The notes under the pieces were generated by a model that saw only the letters and a list, made by a program, of their open reading frames with translations, was not told the DNA's origin and searched no databases. Positions 56,402-64,000 of a stretch of 64,000 nt of DNA are shown piece after piece. The position numbers and the translations under genes were made by a program. The DNA comes from Blepharisma japonicum. Its lineage: Eukaryota > Ciliophora > Heterotrichea > Heterotrichida > Blepharismidae. Location: assembly GCA_949751835.1 (NCBI GenBank), contig CATKHK010000117.1, forward strand, positions 52,595 to 116,594, in the 5' to 3' direction. The first letter of the stretch is position 1, and each line of letters begins with the position of its first letter.

Positions 56402-59400
56402 ATGAAGTCAGCATTTAGCTTTAACCCAGATAGAATCCCTTCAACAAACCCTCCACCAAATGCCCGAGCGCATTTACTTATGGCCAATTTCCCAGTGCTT
56501 CATCTAATCATGGTTTATGGAGGTTATTCTGACCCAGCTGGCACTATTTATGGAGACATATGAACTTTTGATTTATTAACCGAAACATGAGATAGACTTG
56601 TCCCTTCAGACGGAATTTCCCCTAGTAATATCTAAATAGCTGAAAGATATAGTGGAGGCTCTTTTGGAATTCTAGATCAAGCATTATATTGCATTTTTGG
56701 AGGAATGGCTCTTGCTGGACCTTTGAATGATTTGTGATGTTTCCACGCACAAGGATGATTATGAGAACAAGTTATAACGACTGGAGATATTCCTTCACCA
56801 AGAATGAGATTCGGCTATACCTCCTTCTACGACGAAAATAATACCTTACTTTTCGCTGTTTTAGGAGGTGTAACTTTGACTGGAGTCGATAATAGCCTTT
56901 ATATGTAATAATCATATAGCCTCGACACTTCTACTTGAATTTGATCTAAAAAGCAAGCATCTGGCGACCCTCCAAAAAATTTAAAAGGACCAGCTCTTGT
57001 ATATTACAAAAACAGACTTTATACAGCTGGTGGGGAGAATATTTTTGCAAAAATTTCTCATATAGAAACATTACTCTATTTTGGCTTGGATGATAATAAA
57101 TGATACAATGTTACTTCTGATAAGACTTACACGTCGAGGATCCTCGGAGGAAGTTTTTTAAAAAAATCTGAGCTATACTTAATGATGGGCTTCTCAATCG
57201 AGAAAAATGCACACGAAAGCACATGATATAAAGTTAATTTAGAAGACCCTAATTATAACTGAGAAGAGGTTAAAATCCAAGGAGATACTAAGGGAGGCTT
57301 AGAAATTGACAGCTATGGATATACATACTTCAATGAAACATTATATATTTTCGGAGGTGATCAAAATGCTCCTATTGTAAACCGTTTAATTATATTTAAT
57401 TTATCAGCCTCACCATTTGAATCATCTATTTATGACAACGATTTATCGCCAAGCCCAAGAATGTACCACTCGATGCAGCCTATAGGCCAATATTTATATT
57501 TATTTGGCGGCTTAGGAGATAACGGAGCTCTATATAATGACTTATGAGCATTTGACGTTGTAAAAGAAAAATGAAGCCTAATAAATCCGACAGGTGACGT
57601 ACTTCCTAAAAGATATGGATATGCTTCAGCGGTAAACGCTGATGTAATGCTTGTATGGGGTGGATATGGCCAAGAAGGGTATTTAAATGATGGATATGTA
57701 TATGATTTAAATTTAAAGCAATGATCTTCTATAGAATATACAGGAACAGCCCCAGCTCCTCGACTGGGTGCATGTGCAGGATTCAGCGGATTTTTTGTTT
57801 TCATATATGGAGGGGAAACTGAAGCAGGCTTATCTGATGAGCTGTGAATTTACGATATGACAACAAAAAAATATAATTTAATCAATTCTGGAGATGATGA
57901 TGGCCCAGGGCCTATCTATTATGCGACCTGCAGAACTGATTCTTTGAAAAGTAATTTTTTATGAGTGCTCTATGGAGAAGCACAAGATGATACCCCAACT
58001 AATCAAATTTATGGATATGATGCAGACCAAAGCAAATGAATTCCATTTAATGATGATTCTACCAGCTCTGTATATAGTAGAAGTCGGGCGGCTGTATGCA
58101 AGCCTTTAGAAAGTGTTTTAGTTGCTGGAGGTGAGTCATTTGCATTGTACCCTAATAATCAGATTTTTTATTTTTCGATGGAAGATTCTGAGTTTACTTT
58201 GCTTGGAAATATAACTGATACTTTTTTTGCACCTGCTTCTGCATATTTTCAGAATTATTTTTATATACACGGAGGAGGAACTTCAGCAACTAGTCTTTTG
58301 AGATTTAGTGTCCCCAGCAATCTATTTTTAAGACTCCCAATGTGATCGTTTTGCAATGATAATGCAACTTGCAATTTTGCCTGTGGATATGGAAGCTATA
58401 GGACTTCTTCTAATTGCGAAATTTGCCCTTTAGGGACTTATTCAGATGAATTCAATGCAACTGAATGCAAACAATGCCCTGCAGGAAAATATGGCCCACA
58501 CTATGGAGCAGCTAGTTTAGATATGTGCTATCCATGCTCTGAAGGAGAATATAACAATATTGAAGGCCAAACCCATTGTTTGGATTGTCCTCATACGTCA
58601 GTCTGCAAAGTTGGAAGCAAGTCTTATAATTATAGTATTGAAGCCTATGAAGACTCGTATGTCCAGCCTGCTATTTATTCTTCTAATAATGATGCAGACC
58701 AAAATAGCTTTATCATCGAAATTGTTGCGGGGACAGTTGGAGTATTAGCACTAATTTCATTCTTTTTGTCAAGAAAAACAAGAATGGTTTTGAATCGTTT
58801 TGACTTATACCGTGAGAAACATAACCATTATATGGGAGTACCTATGCAGCTAAAACGTACCAGAACAGGAGGAGTTTTTGGAATTATTTTTATCTTTTTA
58901 GCAATGATTATCATAGGAGTAGAAGTCACAAATTTTCTACTGAAAAATATTTATGAAACGAAAAGCCTGGTCCCATTAGTCGTACTCGAACAAGATATTG
59001 AAAAGGTATCTTTTTAAATAGTTTGAAGCAGTGTTTTTAATAACAATTACATTAATGAATTATGGCAGCAAATGCAATCAAGGTAACTGTGCAGACAACA
59101 ATATTTATACTGATTTTTCTGGAATTACAGGAGATTGAACAGCACCAAAATGTAATCCTGCAGAATATAGCGGAGATTGTGTGATCACTACAACGTGTAT
59201 AAAATGCTCTATTACTAAGCAGGGATCACTTACTATCACTATGGACGACACAAATGGATACACATCAGGATATTCAGTAAATGTCACTGCTTCTTCCTCT
59301 ATCCCAAACAAATTTAGTAGCTATAAAACTTATGTTATGCCTGAAAGCAATCATATCTTTATAGGAAGTGACCCAACTGTGATCTATTTTGACATAATTC

Positions 59401-59897
59401 CATCAGTAATTAATATTTAGTGCTACAAAGACACTGAAGAAACTGGAAATCACACAGGCTATCATATATCATTAGATAAAGTGCCCCATAAAGGTGCACA
59501 ATTTCTACCTTATGAGTAAAAATTATATAGACTTGGACTGGCATATATTAATTACTTGGAAATAGTATTTGATGTAGACAATAACGGACTTACTACTACC
59601 AGGTATTATAGCCAAACATGAATAGTTTTATTAACCACATTATTAGGCTCTGTGTTCGGAGTAATGGGATCTGTTGGAAGTGCCATGAAAATTGTGGAAA
59701 AAAGTGCATATGCCCATAATAAAAGGAAAAAACATCAAAGTCTTTTACAGCAGCTAGAAAAGAATTCGAAGACAATCTCAAAGCTAAGAGAAGATCCGTG
59801 CTTTAAACCTTTAAAAGATTCAGATTCTTCTAATACAGGACAAACTGTGAACGATCCATCAGAAAAATCTAAATTAAAGCCAGACGCGCAAGGTTAG
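56402..59897 (+). CDS. K6: type II kelch receptor with lost or shortened signal peptide
   Basis: CDS is join(56402..56624, 56640..56904, 56920..59005, 59022..59405, 59421..59515, 59531..59897), 1139 aa, stop TAG; introns 15, 15, 16, 15 and 15 nt. Closest in type to K5: Cys-rich domain CPLGTYSDEF, CPAGKYGPHYG, CYPCSEGEYNN; membrane segments in the same places; long hydrophilic tail (KHQSLLQQLEKNSKTISKLR). The first exon is ~20-27 nt shorter than in the other copies, and the N-terminus MKSAFSFNPDRIP has no hydrophobic signal core; a TAA lies in frame just upstream. The LINE relic ends within ~20-50 bp of the start, so its insertion probably removed the original 5' end. Body intact; expression or secretion doubtful. 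Confidence 0.82.
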
Positions 59898-59983
59898 ATT
59901 TTTTTATTAGATATTTTTATAAAGAAAATTATCTATAAAATATTTTATCTTTGAATATAGAAGTAATAATATTAAAAATTTAA

Positions 59984-62330
59984 ATGCATATTAAGGCGTT
60001 TGTTATTTTATGCCTTCACGCTATCTATAGCTTAAAAATAGAACGTATTCCTACGACTAATCCTCCTCCTCGTGCTCGAGCTTATTCTTTAATGCAGAGT
60101 TACCCAAGCTATCGCTGTGTTCTTGTATATTCAGGATATCCAGATTCGAAGTCTATTTATAGCGACTTCTGACTTTTTAACACCGCACTGTCCCTGTGGG
60201 AGCGGTTTTTCCCTTTAAACAATGAAAAACCGGGTAAAATCTACTTAGTTTCAAGGTACAACGGAGGGTTTTTATATCGGAAACAAAACGCCTTTTTTAT
60301 ATTTTCGGCGGAATGTCGCTTGCTGGTCCTTTAAATGACTTATGGAGATTCCAAGCAGATGGGTTTTTGTGAAATAAAATAACGACAAAAGGATATATCC
60401 ATCCCCTCGAATAAGATTTCGGTATACTTCTTATAACGACGGTTATGGAAATTTACAATTTGCTATATTTGGAGGAATAACAGGCTATAGGACAGCTAAT
60501 AGCCTTTTTATGTAAGATTTTATTTAGACTTAATGCAACCACTTGGACTTGAAAAAATTTGACAACAGACTCTCCACCTAAGCTTGAGGACCTTTATTAG
60601 AATATATAACAAAAAACTATATTTGGCTGATGGATATGTCCCTTATCTAGAAAATCCCTGTACTCATGCATTTTTGTATTATGATTTAGGATCAAATAAT
60701 TGAGTAAATATTACCTCTGATAAAACTTATACTTCGAGAATACATCATAGGCATTTTATATATAATGATCAATTCTATTTGATATCAGGGTATAATTTAA
60801 TGACAAGTTCTATTGAAAATTTATGATAAAAAGTAAACTTAAATGATGCAAGCTATAATTGGGCTAAAGTTGAAATTGCAGATAGTGATGATTATACATG
60901 GCAGGATAGCTATAGCTTTGCGCTTTTTGATGACCAAATTTTTACTTTTGGGGGTAATAAAAAATCAGAAATTATTCTATATTAGTTCATTTTAAAAATA
61001 ATTTATTCTACTATATCGTATTTTTTATATAAATATAAAAAAAACTATTATATAAGCTGTGATTAAATTTAAATTAAAACGATAATAATAATGCTTAAAA
61101 CGCCTAACGTCTAAATTTATAGTTTAAAAAATAATCCGATTAATTTGCTTGTCCTTTCAGAAAGCATTTATCCTTCACCCAGAATATACCATTCTTTTCA
61201 CCAAATAGGGCAATATTTGTATATATTTGGTGGATTAGGGGACAATGGTGAACTTTTAAACGATTTATGACGATTTGATACTATAAATGAAATATGGGAA
61301 ATAAAGGTTTCAGTTGGAAACATCCCATCTAAACGGCATAGTTATGCTTCAGCTTCTAGATCATATGCTTATATGAGGTGGAAAAGGCCAGGAAGGTTAC
61401 TTAGGTGATGGGTATTATTATAATATAAACACTAACTTGTGGTATCCGTTAATATTTACAGGAACAAACCCAAACCCAAGAGTAGGCGCTTGCACAGGAC
61501 TAAAAGGAGAAGCTGTTTATTTATAAGGTGGACACTGACGCTGGGTTATCTGATGAATTTTGATATTACAGCATTGACACACAAACTTATATACTTTTAG
61601 ATTCAGATAACTCAAATGGTCCAGGACCCTTAATTTATCTTACCTACAAACTTTCTACTACTACTACTACAGCCACCTCATCCTATATAACGTATGCGAA
61701 GGTAATGATAATTCCTCGACAAACAAAAATATGGGTATACAGCAAATGCAGGAAGATGGACAAATTATTATGATGAAAGCACAAATACCTTGCACAAAAA
61801 AGCTAAGCCGCAATTTTAAAGGCTCCAAGCATAGTTTTGATGGCTGGCGGCGAATCGGAAGGAGTTTACCCAGATATTGATATTTATACATATGGAACTA
61901 AAACTGGGCAATGAGAAGATCTTGGATTTATACTATATGCAGTTATTGGACCAGCATCTGCATATTTTAAGAATTATTTTTATATCCACGGAAGAGGAAC
62001 TACTGAAAGGTTTTATTAAGATTTAGTGTGCCAACTAATAAATTTATCAGTATGGACTTAGGCCAATTGTGCACAAGTGAAGGATGCCCTTTTACTTGTA
62101 TAGGAAGCTTAAATTACGAATTCAAAATACTAAACCTCAATGATTCATCAATCCAGCCATCATTATATAAATCCAACCAAAGTCAAGTCAAGATAAATAA
62201 TTTGATCACAGGGGTTATTGCAGGCTCAGTTGGATCCTCAATTATTTTTTATTAGTCATAATAAAGGGGAACCAAAAATATCTCCTGGATTGGGATTTAT
62301 ATAAAGAACGGCATTGAGATTAAGATAATG
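59984..62330 (+). pseudogene. K7: decayed type II kelch receptor
   Basis: Starts with a good signal peptide and first kelch motif (MHIKAFVILCLHAIYSLKIERIP). Introns 1 (60234-60248, 15 nt) and 2 (60512-60527, 16 nt) are still recognisable. Several frameshifts follow (near 60270, 60395 and 61530) and stops accumulate. A 139-bp TA-bounded insertion sits at 60979-61117. Near 62090 the sequence jumps from CPFTC straight to IGSLNYEF, so nearly the whole Cys-rich GCC2/GCC3 domain is deleted. Similarity fades after DLYKERH (~62320), so the last two membrane segments are missing. Non-functional. Confidence 0.88.
60979..61117. mobile_element. 139-bp TA-bounded IES-like insertion in K7
   Basis: The left flank reads ATT ATT CTA followed by TATTAG, and the right end AAATT followed by TATAGTTTAAAA. 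Precise removal of 139 bp between the two TAT copies restores SEIILYSLKNNPINLL, matching the K5 sequence NRLVIYNLKNEIITYY in the same kelch motif. The insert is extremely AT-rich, with an inverted ATCGT...ACGAT pair. Its length is 1 mod 3 and it carries stops. It sits in a gene that is otherwise decayed, so it could simply be trapped. Confidence 0.65.
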
Positions 62331-62577
62331 ATTTCTAGCCTTTTCTTATTGTCAGGATAATCTGCTGTAGTCCAGTTTTCCATCGTTCCTATCTCAGCTG
62401 AAGAGCTCTGAATAATGGTAGGTGGAACAGTCAAACTGTTTCTGCATCCAAGTTCTTAGGACCAATTGATTCTCTACCAAGCCAAGGAGGATCATCTTCT
62501 ATTTACTAAGTAAGCATTAGAATCATTGAGGAGACAAGAAATGAGGCTTGAGTAATTTTTTGGTTTATTATAATTTT
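62331..62577. other. Junction DNA between K7 and K8
   Basis: Not similar to either receptor subtype where I could compare. Short minus-strand coding-like scraps (for example ...IGTMENWTTADYPDNKKRL) occur, but no gene can be called. K8 similarity begins abruptly at about 62578. Confidence 0.4.
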
Positions 62578-64000
62578 AGGTATATCCATTTGAGTCGTCC
62601 ATTGTATAAAATATATTGCCTTGTGTATCTATAGAGCATTTAACACAATTGATTGTTATTAAACAATCTCCATTATCCATAAGTTCGCAGTCTTGCTCTT
62701 CCCAAGTCCCAATAATCCCATCAATTGTATGAGAAATTGATGAAGGGCATATCATCTCATTCAATTCATTATAATTAACGCAAGTACCTCCATAATTCAT
62801 AAGTGTAATCGTAATATAAAATTCCCTTCAAACTACCTAAAACTTACATTTGAAACATCTTGCTTTAGCACCACAAGTGGGACCAAACTTTTAGTCTCAA
62901 AAACATTGTTTTTTAAATAATTCACTAATGAAATTTCTATAATGGCTACTGCTATAAAAATAAACATAATCCCAAACACCCCACCTATTTTTCTTCTTTT
63001 TATATACATCAATTCTCTTTCAAAGTGGTTATGCATTTCCATATATAAATCACAGAAAAGCAGGTATTTTCTGTTTCTTCTTACAATAACTAATGATAAA
63101 ATAACTAAAGACCCTAGAGCTCCTATCACACTCCCTGTAATTATGTTATTTCTTACTACTGATTCTTGATTTACTTTGTATAATGATGGCTGTATATACG
63201 TATCATTATAATCTGTAATTAGATAATTATAAGTTAGGCTTCCAATGTTGCAAGTAGCTCCTCCTGGGCAATCATCACAAAAAGATCGGCCTTCTTTATC
63301 ATTAAATTGTCCTTGCTGGCAAGGGTAGCACATATCTTCAGTTGTAGCGCCAGCTCAAGGGCCATATTTTCCTTTAGGACAAAGGTCACAGCTGCTCTGG
63401 GCAAAATTACTAGCATAAGTCCCTGTAGAACAAGCTTCGCAGCCTGAAGAAGTACTATATGATCCAGGACTGCAAGTAAAATCGCAGTCATCTTCAGTTG
63501 TACAAAATGATTTTAAATCAATTCTGACAAATTTATTGCTAGGTACACTAAATCTTATTAAAGCTTGTTCAGCAGTTCCTCCGCCAAAAATATAAAAATA
63601 GTTCTTAAAATATGTGAATGCTGGCCCAATAACGGAGTATGGAAGAATTCCATAGAATGTTCATTGGTCAGATTTAATATTGTAGGTATAAATTCCGTTA
63701 GTTGGGTAACTGGCTTCTGATTCTCCACCAGCAGCTATAACTACGCTTGGGATCTTGATCACAGCAGCTCTGCTCTTTGCATAAATGTCTGTATCTAAGC
63801 TGTAAAACTGCTTCCATTTTAATGAATTTGCATTGAAGCCATAAATTTCATTTGTGGGGTAAAGGTCTTCGCTTTCTCCATATAAAACATAGATTAAATT
63901 TGATACAGTAGTAGAAAGGCTGCAAGAGGCGTAAATTAATGGCCCAGGGCCGTTTGAATTTTTAGAGTCTAATAGTGTATAAGTCTGAGTGTCAATGCTA
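62578..64000 (-). pseudogene. K8: truncated near-copy of K5, running off the window
   Basis: Almost identical at nucleotide level to K5 51538-52961, offset 11040 bp. The copy lacks everything downstream of the codons for DSNGYT, so the last extracellular part, third membrane segment and tail are absent. A one-base deletion near 62820 (four As where K5 has five) shifts the frame just after intron 3 (62833-62847). Upstream of that, the membrane segments, Cys-rich domain and last kelch motifs are open to the window edge. Recent partial duplication; the 5' part is outside the window. Confidence 0.85.

Noticed and set aside
57430-57804. 124-aa minus-strand ORF in K6
   Set aside because: Antisense shadow of conserved kelch motifs; equivalent shadows occur opposite K1-K4.
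1-64000. tRNA, rRNA, CRISPR arrays and telomeric repeats
   Set aside because: I looked for B-box-like sequences, direct-repeat arrays and terminal repeats and saw none; only an AAT microsatellite at ~50780-50800 stands out.

Overview
The window looks like nuclear DNA of a heterotrich ciliate, most like Blepharisma. Two things in the sequence show this. First, TGA is read as tryptophan: UDP-glucose dehydrogenase, VPS8, the DHHC protein, the ABC transporters and the kelch receptors are continuous only when in-frame TGA codons are Trp, often at family-conserved Trp positions, and all complete genes end in TAA or TAG (TAA in most). Second, introns are 15 or 16 nt long, GT...AG, with an A at position 10 or 11. 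About 35 of them can be placed, and every spliced CDS given below is a multiple of three. The DNA is AT-rich and spacers are short.

Bases 1-33000 are mostly ordinary single-copy genes. Two tandem MRP/ABCC transporters (A, cut by the window edge, and B) come from a segmental duplication that also copied the divergent promoter and the first ~200 bp of the neighbouring gene. Then come a 603-aa orphan, kinetochore SPC25, a compact co-directional trio (VPS8, DHHC palmitoyltransferase, eEF1A lysine methyltransferase), a 6-pyruvoyl-tetrahydropterin-synthase-family enzyme, a coiled-coil protein and a CDF zinc transporter. A gene-poor stretch (21.2-24.6 kb) holds a small SHAQKYF-type MYB gene and broken ORFs. 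After it come a PGM1-like ATP-grasp protein, a glutaredoxin without active-site cysteines, UDP-glucose dehydrogenase, IMP4, and three smaller genes (coiled-coil, U-box, coiled-coil).

Bases 33100-64000 are a multigene array of large membrane receptors. Each is about 1140 aa: signal peptide, twelve kelch motifs (probably two six-bladed propellers), a Cys-rich GCC2/GCC3 domain, three membrane segments and a short cytosolic tail, with five introns at conserved positions. From right to left on the minus strand lie K5, a C-terminal fragment, K4, K3, K2 and K1. K6 and the decayed K7 are on the plus strand, and K8, a truncated near-copy of K5, runs off the window on the minus strand. K1-K4 form one subtype and K5-K8 another.

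The array is being actively remodelled. It has a non-LTR retrotransposon between K5 and K6, an inverted LINE tail on the other side of K5, a nonsense codon in K3, and mosaic similarity between K1 and K3. It also has two TA-bounded AT-rich insertions (92 bp in K4, 139 bp in K7) whose precise removal restores the reading frame. These behave like internal eliminated sequences (IESs) of the germline genome, and are the most interesting signal in the window.
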